Shown here in pieces: positions 1 through 8,400 of a DNA stretch of 64,000 nucleotides. Under the pieces are notes generated by a model, which was not told where the DNA came from, did not search any database, and saw nothing but the letters and a program-made list of their open reading frames with translations. The stretch lies in contig NZ_CALXKQ010000002.1 in assembly GCF_944388875.1 (NCBI RefSeq), positions 62,001-126,000 on the forward strand. Reading direction: 5' to 3'. The stretch comes from an uncultured Brachyspira sp. GTDB lineage: Bacteria > Spirochaetota > Brachyspiria > Brachyspirales > Brachyspiraceae. Made by a program: the position numbers and the translations under genes. Within the stretch, counting starts at the first letter, position 1, and each line of letters opens with the position of its first letter.

Positions 1-2968
1 AATATTCATAAGAAGCAGCTAAATTGAAGTATGCAGGATAAATAAGTTTTTCTAATTTGATAAGCTCTTCAAACATCAAAGCAGCTCTTTCATAATCATT
101 ATCCATAATAGCCTGATTGCCCACAGCAAAATAAACATTGGACATATCAAAGCCTATTGTAAGCATTCTCTCTTCTTCTTCTCTTTTTAAGTTTTTAAAC
201 TCTTCTATTTTTTGATTAGCTTCCGCTCTGGTTATTCCATTTTTGGCAGTATCTCCGTTTCCTATAAAGCCTAATAATTTTTGGTACATTTTTATTTTTC
301 TATTGTACATATCTATTTTGGCAAGGGAATAAGAACTTACAAATATTTCTCTTGTAAGAAAATCATAATGAGAAATCTCTTCAGCAGTTCCCTGCATAGT
401 GTAGCTGTTCCAGTAATCTTCTTCTGTTTTAAATTGAGGGAAAGGAAGTTCATACATTTTCACAAATGTTATCTCTTCATTACCATTATAAATATTCTTT
501 CTTTCAACAGAAATTAATCCCTCATCTAGTAAAGCATTTAAATCAGCGGCAACTTTTTCATTCTCATAATCCCTTTTTAAATGTTCAAATGCTATATTTT
601 TATAATCATTAACTGTAAGAACTTTAAAGAACTCTAATTCATCAACTAAAGCATATTTTATAGGCTGTACTTTAAATACTAATCCGTAAGCCTTAAAGTA
701 ATAATCTCCTAATCTGTAAAGTCCGTCACGCCTCCAAGCCATATAATAAGGTCTGCCAGAATCTATAAAATCTTTATCAACAGCATCGCTTATATCTCCA
801 AGCCATCTGCCGTCAGTTTTCATAAGGTTTCCATATATCCTTTCAAATACATTACCCTTTTGGTCATATATTTTTAAATCTGGTCTTCTTCTTTCAACCA
901 TAGTGTAATATACAAGTCCGAATACTTGGTTATCGCCTCCCTCTGTAGCAAATATTGCATTATCAGGAAGAGAGTTCATCATATTGTATGAATAGTCATG
1001 GTTGCTGTAATCTTTTGAGTTATTATTACGGCTTAGATTCATAACAAATATAGGTATCATTATCGCAAATATTGCTATAAGCGATATTGCATGATAAGGC
1101 TTTAATTTAGTATCGGCACTCTCTTCTTTAGCAGGCTTCAATACATTTTTTATATTAGTATTAAAGTATTCCATATACCACTGAATACCGAATCCAACTA
1201 TCACAATCATATATAAAGTAGCAGGCAAGAAAAATACTTCTACAAATGATAAAGTTCTTACACTTGGAGGAGGATTAGTATATGCCATGAGCGATACGGC
1301 AAAACTTAAAAGTCCGAATACTGAGAATATACCTATAAATTTATTTTTCTTAAATATTTGAAATAATCCAGGTATTAAGAATAAAAGTCCCAAAGCTGTT
1401 AATTGAGTTTTGAATATATTTATTAATGCACTAACCTGTTCTGGATGAAGTATGAATGCAGCTGCAACATCATTTCCAGAAGCTCCATACTGCTTTCTAT
1501 GTATCATACTAAATAAGTAGCTTAAATTCTCCCATCCTGAAGGTTCATTTAATTGTCCCCAGTTTAGAGGAGGCAAAGCTCTTGCTCTTATAGGCATGTA
1601 GGCATATATCATAACGCCAACTGCAAGCATTAAAAGCATTTTATAATAAACTATTGATATTCCTGTTATAAAGTCATTGTCATTATTAAATTTATCTATT
1701 TTGCATAAGAAGTATCTATAAACTAAACACCAAACTACAACTAAGAATAAAGGCCAGAATACTAAAAACATTCCTTTATAAAGAGTAGGGTATGTAGGAG
1801 CTTTTAAATTCACAAGCATATCAGGTCTTAAATAAGAACCATTTGCAAGAGCTGTAAATATGTCGCTTAATATATCCATATCAGCGAAAGGCTTAAATAT
1901 TATAGAAAATATTGAATCATTAGAAGCTACTCCAGGAGGGAAGTATAAATAAGCTTCATAATTCATAATAAATCTGTAATAACCAAATCCTCCTATAAAT
2001 AAGAGTACTAAAAATACAAATATTGATATAAAAGAAGTTTCTATATTATTGATATATCTGTCTTTATGCACCAAAAATAATACTATAGCTATAAACAAAA
2101 GCGGAGCAAAAGCGAAAGGCAAAGTTACATGGTGATTAGCAAGTGCTACTCCGTAAAGGAATCCGAAAGCCATTAGATGTTTGCTTCCGTAATATGGAAC
2201 ATCATCATCTGCATGCTTCCATACATTTTCAAGCCAATAAACTAATATTAAAAGCATAGAGGCTATTTGAAGTATATTTAAGCTGTAAACCTCAGCCATT
2301 GTAGCCTGAGCCCACATATTATCAGATATAGCAAAGGCAACACTTGAAAGTAAAGCTGGTATATGAACTATTGGAGAAAATCCTCTTTCTATCCTGTTTT
2401 GCCCTAATACTTTTACCATAATAAGATAGAAGAAAATCATTGCAAATGCGGCACAAGTACCAGAAAACAAATTTGTTCTCCAAGCTATATTTCCTATAGG
2501 TATATAAGTAAATAATTTGGACATTAATGTATAGAAAGGATATCCAGGGGCATGACCTACACCCAAAAAGTAAGCGGCAGTTGTAAGCTCTCCGTTATCT
2601 CCTGCAGAAAGCGAAGGAGTAAGTGTAAACAAATACAAAAAGAATGTGAAAAGAAAAGAAACAGCGGCAAATACAGCATCTATTTTTGAAAGATGATATG
2701 GTTTTATTTCATATCTTTTAAAAATAGGCTCTTGATTATCTTTTTTAGAAAACAGTTTGGAGATTATATTTCCTCTGCTTTCGTTTCTGCTATTTGCTTT
2801 TTCCTTCTTATTAACTTTTGTATTGCTTTTTTTATTACTTTGCAGATTATTAATATATTCTTCTATTAACTCTCTGTCTTTTTCCAGCTTTTTTGCAAGC
2901 TCATCAATGCTTTTATTTTTATAATTAGCTTTGATATACTCTTTTTCCAGATGAGAAAGTTTTGCCAT
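1..2968 (-). CDS. DUF2723 family polytopic membrane protein (partial, C-terminus off the left edge)
   Basis: The reading frame runs leftward from an ATG at 2968, preceded by an AGAGGAAA ribosome-binding site, and is still open at base 1, so about 989 codons are visible. A charged, Lys-rich cytoplasmic N-terminus of about 90 residues is followed by many hydrophobic segments. The hallmark after the first membrane segment is SAGDNGEL (Asp124, Glu127) followed by GVGHAPGYPFY, which is the signature of DUF2723, a family with a GT-C glycosyltransferase-like fold. The distal part is soluble and ends in a helical, TPR-like stretch. It probably sits in the inner membrane with the acidic motif facing the periplasm and may transfer a sugar from a lipid carrier. 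The substrate is unknown. Confidence in the family is good and in the activity low. Confidence 0.85.
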   Translation of the reverse strand, partial: MAKLSHLEKEYIKANYKNKSIDELAKKLEKDRELIEEYINNLQSNKKSNTKVNKKEKANSRNESRGNIISKLFSKKDNQEPIFKRYEIKPYHLSKIDAVFAAVSFLFTFFLYLFTLTPSLSAGDNGELTTAAYFLGVGHAPGYPFYTLMSKLFTYIPIGNIAWRTNLFSGTCAAFAMIFFYLIMVKVLGQNRIERGFSPIVHIPALLSSVAFAISDNMWAQATMAEVYSLNILQIASMLLILVYWLENVWKHADDDVPYYGSKHLMAFGFLYGVALANHHVTLPFAFAPLLFIAIVLFLVHKDRYINNIETSFISIFVFLVLLFIGGFGYYRFIMNYEAYLYFPPGVASNDSIFSIIFKPFADMDILSDIFTALANGSYLRPDMLVNLKAPTYPTLYKGMFLVFWPLFLVVVWCLVYRYFLCKIDKFNNDNDFITGISIVYYKMLLMLAVGVMIYAYMPIRARALPPLNWGQLNEPSGWENLSYLFSMIHRKQYGASGNDVAAAFILHPEQVSALINIFKTQLTALGLLFLIPGLFQIFKKNKFIGIFSVFGLLSFAVSLMAYTNPPPSVRTLSFVEVFFLPATLYMIVIVGFGIQWYMEYFNTNIKNVLKPAKEESADTKLKPYHAISLIAIFAIMIPIFVMNLSRNNNSKDYSNHDYSYNMMNSLPDNAIFATEGGDNQVFGLVYYTMVERRRPDLKIYDQKGNVFERIYGNLMKTDGRWLGDISDAVDKDFIDSGRPYYMAWRRDGLYRLGDYYFKAYGLVFKVQPIKYALVDELEFFKVLTVNDYKNIAFEHLKRDYENEKVAADLNALLDEGLISVERKNIYNGNEEITFVKMYELPFPQFKTEEDYWNSYTMQGTAEEISHYDFLTREIFVSSYSLAKIDMYNRKIKMYQKLLGFIGNGDTAKNGITRAEANQKIEEFKNLKREEEERMLTIGFDMSNVYFAVGNQAIMDNDYERAALMFEELIKLEKLIYPAYFNLAASYEY

Positions 2969-3053
2969 TAATTATTTCCTCTTATTATTTTATTATATAT
3001 TTAATAGTTTTCGATTGTTGTATTTTGGATATATGCGGCAATGAAGTTATTTT

Positions 3054-3079
3054 GTACTTTTTCCCGCCGCAAAAAGTAC
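3054..3079. repeat. short inverted repeat, possible dispersed intergenic element
   Basis: GTACTTTTT (3054..3062) and AAAAAGTAC (3071..3079) are perfect 9-bp inverted arms around a GC-rich CCCGCCGC loop. A nearby CAAAAAGTGC continues the pattern. It is the only GC-rich patch in the 313-base gap between the DUF2723 gene and the next gene. I recall similar elements between genes in Brachyspira, but could not check this. It could act as a terminator or be a small dispersed repeat. Nothing else recognisable lies in 2969..3281. Confidence 0.4.
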
Positions 3080-3281
3080 CAAAAAGTGCAAATACTTATT
3101 ATCTATTAGTTTATATAACTTTACATAATAATATAATTTTTTAAATAATTCAACTACAGAAATTACTATTATATAATAAAATCGCTTATTATTCAAGAAT
3201 GTAAAACTTATTTTGTATTGAAATAAAATAAGTTTTAAATTATAGTATAATTATATTGATAAGGCATATTTTGGAAATAAA

Positions 3282-3761
3282 ATGAAATTTGTAAAACAAA
3301 ATAAATTAACTATTATACTAATATTCATTATAATTTCTTACATATTTTATAATGATTTGATAAAAAATAATAATAAAAACTTAGAAAACAATATTCATAA
3401 ATTAAACTATATAGAAAATAACTATATTATAGAAAATAATTATAATACAGACTCTGATATTAAGTATCAAAACATAAGAAGATACAGAGATGTTGATCTT
3501 GACCTTGAAGAAGATAGAGTATTTATTATGTTTATAGGTTCTCTGATCATAGGTTTTTTACTTAGTCTTATATTATTATCAAAAAATAAATTTTCTAAAA
3601 AAGAATTAATTACTGCCAAAATAATACTCATTTTATCTGTTATAATTACAGGGATAATTATTTTTATAAATTATGAGAATATAAAAAACATATTAGAGTA
3701 TTTATCTTTACCTATAGGTTTTATAATAGGCTTTGTATTGGGAAGATTATTATTTAAATAA
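3282..3761 (+). CDS. small membrane protein, paralogue of 4104..4685
   Basis: This 159-aa protein matches no family I know. An N-terminal membrane segment (about residues 9-25) is followed by an Asn-rich extracytoplasmic stretch. Next comes an Arg/Asp-rich motif, IRRYRDVDLDLEEDR, and then three more hydrophobic segments. The next gene on this strand has the same plan: an IIIS-IFY first segment, an IRR-to-EED motif and a hydrophobic C-terminal half. The two therefore look like diverged tandem duplicates. The ATG has only a weak GGAA upstream. Codon use is extremely A/T-rich. The function is unknown. Confidence 0.6.
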   Translation: MKFVKQNKLTIILIFIIISYIFYNDLIKNNNKNLENNIHKLNYIENNYIIENNYNTDSDIKYQNIRRYRDVDLDLEEDRVFIMFIGSLIIGFLLSLILLSKNKFSKKELITAKIILILSVIITGIIIFINYENIKNILEYLSLPIGFIIGFVLGRLLFK

Positions 3762-3790
3762 AAATAATATATTTGTTTAAATTTTATTCT

Positions 3791-3994
3791 AATTCCCCGC
3801 CCTTTAAGAATTGTTAATCTCTTTTTCTATCAAACTTTATTTAGATTTAAAAGTTTATATTAAGTTTTTAGCACCCGCCCAAGATTTATTTAGAATTAAA
3901 AAATTTACTAACCGCACGATTAACTGATTTAAAAAAATAGTAAAATTAGAATTATTAAAATACTTTATTTTAAGGCTTCATTTACCGTGCGTTA
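3791..3994. repeat. intergenic repeat-like region with GC-rich boxes and an inverted pair
   Basis: The gap between the two paralogous membrane-protein genes holds two related stretches. Each begins with a CCCGCCC box (near 3796 and near 3875) and each contains TTTATTTAGA-TTAAAA. Further on, TAACCGCACG (3909..3918) is matched in inverted orientation by CGTGCGTTA (3986..3994) with one bulged base, enclosing about 67 bases. GC-rich boxes like these stand out strongly in this A/T-rich sequence. I recall similar intergenic blocks in Brachyspira genomes but could not check. No coding potential is seen. Confidence 0.5.
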
Positions 3995-4103
3995 ATATTA
4001 TTTTATTAATACACTATCTAGGTACTAACAAATAACTTGAAATAAAAATCAATTTATGATAAAAATGTATTATTTGCTTAAGCATTTTTTTAAAGAGGTT
4101 TAT

Positions 4104-4685
4104 ATGAAGATTAGTATATTAGCGGTTGTATTAATTATTATTTCTTTTATATTCTATACTGAAATGACAAAACATAATTATAATGTATATAATGTGAATG
4201 TAATAGAAGAAATTGAAGAAAACATTATTTATAATGGTAACTATATAGTAAGTGATAATGATATTATTTTAGAAAATGGTTATGATTTTAATAATAGTAT
4301 AGAAATTAAAGAAATTCGCCGCAGCTACCTCAGATGGAGAGATAGAGAGCATCCTAATGTAGATTTTGAAGAGGATTCAAAAGATTTATATGTGAGATTA
4401 ATAATAATATTTACGATTGGATGTGCTATTATAGGTGTTTTAATGGAGATACTATTTTTTAAAAACACCTCTTATAAATTTTATATTATTCTACTTGCAG
4501 TAATTCTTGTAATAAGTTCGGTTATTATTTATAAAATACATGAAAACTTGGCTATATTTAATATGGATGGAAGTACAGAAAGCATATTAGAATTATCAGC
4601 TTTCTTTTGCGGCGGTATAATATCATTTATAGGATTATTAATTAGTAAATACCTTAGATCTAAAGATAATAAAAAAAATAATTAA
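4104..4685 (+). CDS. small membrane protein, paralogue of 3282..3761
   Basis: This is a 193-aa protein of unknown function. The frame opens at 4056, but I prefer the ATG at 4104 because AGAGG sits eight bases upstream and the protein then begins with a clean membrane segment (MKISILAVVLIIISFIFY). After an acidic extracytoplasmic stretch comes RRSYLRWRDREHPNVDFEED, the counterpart of the motif in the upstream paralogue, and then three more hydrophobic segments. The shared order of first segment, Arg-rich motif, EED and hydrophobic C-terminal half supports common descent. The tail is Lys/Asn-rich. No enzymatic motif is visible. Confidence 0.65.
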   Translation: MKISILAVVLIIISFIFYTEMTKHNYNVYNVNVIEEIEENIIYNGNYIVSDNDIILENGYDFNNSIEIKEIRRSYLRWRDREHPNVDFEEDSKDLYVRLIIIFTIGCAIIGVLMEILFFKNTSYKFYIILLAVILVISSVIIYKIHENLAIFNMDGSTESILELSAFFCGGIISFIGLLISKYLRSKDNKKNN

Positions 4686-4831
4686 TAATCATAATAAATT
4701 AATGCTTGTATAACTGATGCAGAAAATCTTGTGAGATTCATTTTTGTGTGTGCATAAAAAATTATAAAATATAGAAGTTAATAAAATTTATTAGCTATAC
4801 AAAATTAAGAAATTATATTTTCTCCTTATAT

Positions 4832-5281
4832 CTATTTTGATTTTCTCTTTTCAATTCTTTTAATTATATAAATAATTACAATTGTAAATAAGATGAAAAT
4901 TAATCCTATAATTATATACTCTTTTAATGTAATATCCCCGAATAAAACCGAAGCAAAAAGATTGTTATATCCTAATAATAAGTCAGCAATATTTTTTTTA
5001 GCAGATAAAGTTGATTTTAAATCATTAGTATAATTATTTGTAATGTTTTGATTGTTCATAGCTGTATCATTTATAGTTTTAGGGGCATTAAAAAATGATG
5101 CATATAAAAGTATAAGAAAAAATACAAAAGCAGCAATTAATGTCTTTTTTATATTATCTTCATTTAAATTGAATAATGCCGTTATAACACCAATGGCTAT
5201 AAATATATATTCATAAGTATTTTCAATGTATTTTATTATAAAAAATCCTGATACTCCAAAAAATGCTATTAGTTTGGGCAA
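4832..5281 (-). CDS. small membrane protein of unknown function
   Basis: This 149-aa frame has a coherent membrane-protein composition. Hydrophobic segments lie near residues 20-40, 48-65 and 120-142, with an Asn-rich loop between the last two and a Lys/Arg-rich tail (IIKRIEKRKSK). The only start in frame is TTG at 5281, with a GAGA-like site very close upstream, so the start is uncertain. The gene is divergent from the helicase gene, leaving about seven bases between the two start codons if the helicase begins at 5289. Any promoter for the helicase operon must then lie inside this gene. No family is recognised. Confidence 0.5.
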   Translation of the reverse strand: MPKLIAFFGVSGFFIIKYIENTYEYIFIAIGVITALFNLNEDNIKKTLIAAFVFFLILLYASFFNAPKTINDTAMNNQNITNNYTNDLKSTLSAKKNIADLLLGYNNLFASVLFGDITLKEYIIIGLIFILFTIVIIYIIKRIEKRKSK

Positions 5282-5288
5282 GTTCTCT

Positions 5289-8200
5289 ATGATAATAAAA
5301 GAAATGTCATCTAAACCTTCAGAAAAGGAAGTAGAAGAATTAAATAAGCAGTTACAAAATAAAAAAGAAAAAGGAATTGATTTTAAAGTACCTGAAAATT
5401 TTAAAGAAGATATAGAAGCCGTTTCTAATAATCCTTATTTTATAGAGATGGCATTTGAATTAGATGAAGATACTTTAGATGATATAAAAGACAGAGATTT
5501 ATCAAAAGAAGAAATAAGGCAGTATGTTTATGACAATATATTTAAATATTTTAATGATGACGGTTTTATAGCATTATCTGCAGTAGGTGATTTTGTATTG
5601 ATAAGAAGACTTAGAGAATCAATAGCAAGTCTGGAAAGAGATGAGGGATACTGTCCTAATCTGGCATTATGGCTTTTTGATATTTCAAAGGCAGAAAGAC
5701 CAAATATTAATAGTGTAAAAATAGATAAATGGCTAAATAAATCAATAGAAAATAACAGAGAACAAAATATTGCTGTAAGAAAAATGCTTGCCGCTAAAGA
5801 TGTTTGTCTTATACAGGGACCTCCGGGTACAGGAAAAACTACAGTTATAGCTGAGGCAATATATCAATTTGCTTTAAGAGGGGAGAGAGTATTAATAGCT
5901 TCTCAGACAAACTTAGCGGTTGATAATGCATTAGAAAGACTAGCAAAAGAGCCTATTATAAGGGCTATAAGACTTAATGCTCAAAAAAGCACAGATGATA
6001 TAGCTCACATGACTGAAAACAAAGTATTAAGTTTTTTCTTTAAAAATATATCTGACAAATTAAAAAATGAATACTTAAATAAATGGGAAGCAAGCGAGAA
6101 ACTTGTAAATAATTTGGATTTATATTTAAGAGATATTAATCAGTATACTTCAAGAATAGAACAGCATAAAAAGCAATTAACTAATTTGAATGAAGAAAAG
6201 GATAGACTGAATAATCAGATAAATGATATTAATGAGAAGATTAATAATGTAAAAAATAAAAATAATGATTTAAACAGAATAAAACATCAAATTAATCTTT
6301 TTAATAAATTTATAAAAGAAAATAATGATACAGACTTTGTACTTCCTAAAGATTATATTAACTTAATATTAAATAATATAAATGATAAACTTTATTCTTT
6401 AGAGAATATAAAAATAGATTCTATTAATATTAATGATAATATGTCAGAAGATATACTTACAAAAGGCGTAAAAGAAATATATAAAAATATTAATTATTTT
6501 TATGAATTAAAAGAAAATATAGCATCTTCCAGCGGTATTGAAAAATCTCCTGAAAGTATACTTTTAGAAAGACAAATGAATGAGATAAAAGATAAAATGA
6601 ATGATGCTGATATATCTGATGATGATTATGATAAACTTTCAAAAGAGTTTAGGAAAATTAAAAAAGAGATATCTCAATTAAAAAACAATAGTTTTGAATT
6701 GAAAGAAACATATAAAGCATTATTAGATGAAAGTATAATAAAAGAATATAATGATACTAAAAATACTAATATTATAAAAGAATATATAGATAAAAATGTT
6801 TCAAAAATAGAGAAAATAAAAAATGTATTTAATAATATAGAAGAATATTCCAATAATTATAAAGATTCATTAAAAGCAGAAGACGTAAAAGAAATTGAGA
6901 ATCAATTAAAAACAGCACAGGGAAGAATAAAGACAATAGATAAAGAAGAGGAAAATTTAAGAAACAGCTTAAATGAAGACTATAAAAGAATAAGAAATAT
7001 AAAAAGAGAAACTAATATTGCTGAAGATACTCCCAATAATGAAATATATAATTTGTTATCCTCAAAAAGAGATGAAGCTAAAAATATTTTAGAAAATCAA
7101 AAAGAGTTTAGAGATAAATTTGGTTCTTTTATAAAAGATTTTAATGAAAGATTAGAACATGTAGATATTAATTATGAAAATGAATATTTTAAAGATACAT
7201 ATATAAACTCATGTAATGTAGTAGGTATGTCATGCACAGAAAATATAAAAACATTAGAAGATAAAGGCTTTAATGCATTTGATGTTGTTATAATAGATGA
7301 GGTAAGTAAAGCTACACCGCCTGAATTGTTAATGCCTATGCTTAGGGCAAAAAAAGTAATACTTGTAGGCGACCATAGACAGCTTCCTCCTCTTTTCGGA
7401 GAATATGAAAAATCGTATAAAGAGATTATTGACACTATAGAAGATACTGATGAAAACAGACAAGTAAAAAGCATTCTTACAGAAGAAAATTTTAATAAAT
7501 ATGAGAATATGGTAACCTCTTCAATATTTAAAACTTATTTTGAGCAGGCTCCTCAAGAAATAAAGCATTCATTATTAACACAGTTTAGAATGCATAGCGA
7601 TATTATGGAAATAATAAACAGATTCTATGAAAACAGATTGAATGCTGGTATTCCTAAAGATAAAGAAGGTACAGCTAAAGATCATCAATTAGAAATAAAA
7701 AGAACAAACGGACTTTCATTTATTAAAAGAGATAGGCATGCATATTGGATAGATTCTTCCGAAATAAAATTATCTCAAAATCAAAGAAAGCCTATATATG
7801 AATCAACAACTCAGACAAGCACCTCTATTCATAATGTACTTGAAGCATATATAGTGATAGAGTTATTAAAGCAAATAGCTTCAGAATATAAAAAATTGAA
7901 TTTAGAAGAAAAAGTTCAGGTTGGTGTTATAAGTTTATATCAGCTTCAGGTTAATAAAATAAGAGCTATGTTAAAAAATGAAAGAAGGAAATTTGATTTT
8001 TCTGCTATAAATATAGATATTAATACTGTTGACAGATTTCAGGGTAAAGAAAAAGAAATAGTAATAGTAAGTTTAGTAAGAAATCCGCAAACTGGAAAAT
8101 CAAAATCTAAACATATTACTGCTTTTGAAAGGGTAAATGTTGCTTTTTCAAGGGCACAGAATGCTTTAATAGTAGTAGGGGCAAAAAATATGTATGAAAA

Positions 8201-8375
8201 ATTAGATGTTGAACTTCCTAATATGAATAGAAAAGGAATAACAAAAAGAAAAGTATATAAAGAAATCCTTGAATATTTAAACATAAATGCCTGCATTTTT
8301 GAAAGCGATACTGTAATAGATTATAAAAGAGCAAATACAATATTAAATGAATATAACAGCAGTTCTAAAAGATAG
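5289..8375 (+). CDS. superfamily 1 (Upf1/DNA2-like) helicase with long coiled-coil insert
   Basis: This is the first gene of a five-gene operon, 1028 aa from the ATG at 5289. The frame is open to 5226, but that part overlaps the divergent gene, and an ATG at 5304 is also possible. The helicase motifs are complete: Walker A GPPGTGKT (177-184), motif Ia SQTNLAVDNAL, motif II DEVS (670-673), motif III GDHRQLPP (694-701), motif IV QFRMH, motif V VDRFQGKEKE and motif VI NVAFSRA. This order fits the AAA_11/AAA_12 helicases that include Upf1 and DNA2. Between motifs Ia and II lie roughly 400 residues of Lys/Glu/Asn-rich predicted coiled coil, far longer than the usual 1B insertion. It should unwind RNA or DNA with ATP. 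Its target is unknown, and the nuclease gene follows after 25 bases. Confidence 0.85.
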   Translation: MIIKEMSSKPSEKEVEELNKQLQNKKEKGIDFKVPENFKEDIEAVSNNPYFIEMAFELDEDTLDDIKDRDLSKEEIRQYVYDNIFKYFNDDGFIALSAVGDFVLIRRLRESIASLERDEGYCPNLALWLFDISKAERPNINSVKIDKWLNKSIENNREQNIAVRKMLAAKDVCLIQGPPGTGKTTVIAEAIYQFALRGERVLIASQTNLAVDNALERLAKEPIIRAIRLNAQKSTDDIAHMTENKVLSFFFKNISDKLKNEYLNKWEASEKLVNNLDLYLRDINQYTSRIEQHKKQLTNLNEEKDRLNNQINDINEKINNVKNKNNDLNRIKHQINLFNKFIKENNDTDFVLPKDYINLILNNINDKLYSLENIKIDSININDNMSEDILTKGVKEIYKNINYFYELKENIASSSGIEKSPESILLERQMNEIKDKMNDADISDDDYDKLSKEFRKIKKEISQLKNNSFELKETYKALLDESIIKEYNDTKNTNIIKEYIDKNVSKIEKIKNVFNNIEEYSNNYKDSLKAEDVKEIENQLKTAQGRIKTIDKEEENLRNSLNEDYKRIRNIKRETNIAEDTPNNEIYNLLSSKRDEAKNILENQKEFRDKFGSFIKDFNERLEHVDINYENEYFKDTYINSCNVVGMSCTENIKTLEDKGFNAFDVVIIDEVSKATPPELLMPMLRAKKVILVGDHRQLPPLFGEYEKSYKEIIDTIEDTDENRQVKSILTEENFNKYENMVTSSIFKTYFEQAPQEIKHSLLTQFRMHSDIMEIINRFYENRLNAGIPKDKEGTAKDHQLEIKRTNGLSFIKRDRHAYWIDSSEIKLSQNQRKPIYESTTQTSTSIHNVLEAYIVIELLKQIASEYKKLNLEEKVQVGVISLYQLQVNKIRAMLKNERRKFDFSAINIDINTVDRFQGKEKEIVIVSLVRNPQTGKSKSKHITAFERVNVAFSRAQNALIVVGAKNMYEKLDVELPNMNRKGITKRKVYKEILEYLNINACIFESDTVIDYKRANTILNEYNSSSKR

Positions 8376-8400
8376 ATAATAAATATAGAGGAAATAATTT

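Noticed and set aside
281-517. Plus-strand frame inside the DUF2723 gene
   Set aside because: Antisense to a clear long membrane protein with consistent motifs, and low-complexity translation.
2962-3144. 60-residue plus-strand frame across the DUF2723 start
   Set aside because: It begins with TTG in the coding and ribosome-site region of the divergent gene and crosses an inverted repeat. No ribosome site.
5226-5288. Longer helicase start at 5226
   Set aside because: No ribosome site, and the added residues are antisense to the divergent membrane-protein gene.
7172-8296. Reverse-strand frames inside the helicase gene
   Set aside because: They mirror a gene with complete motifs, have no ribosome site and show composition expected of antisense frames.
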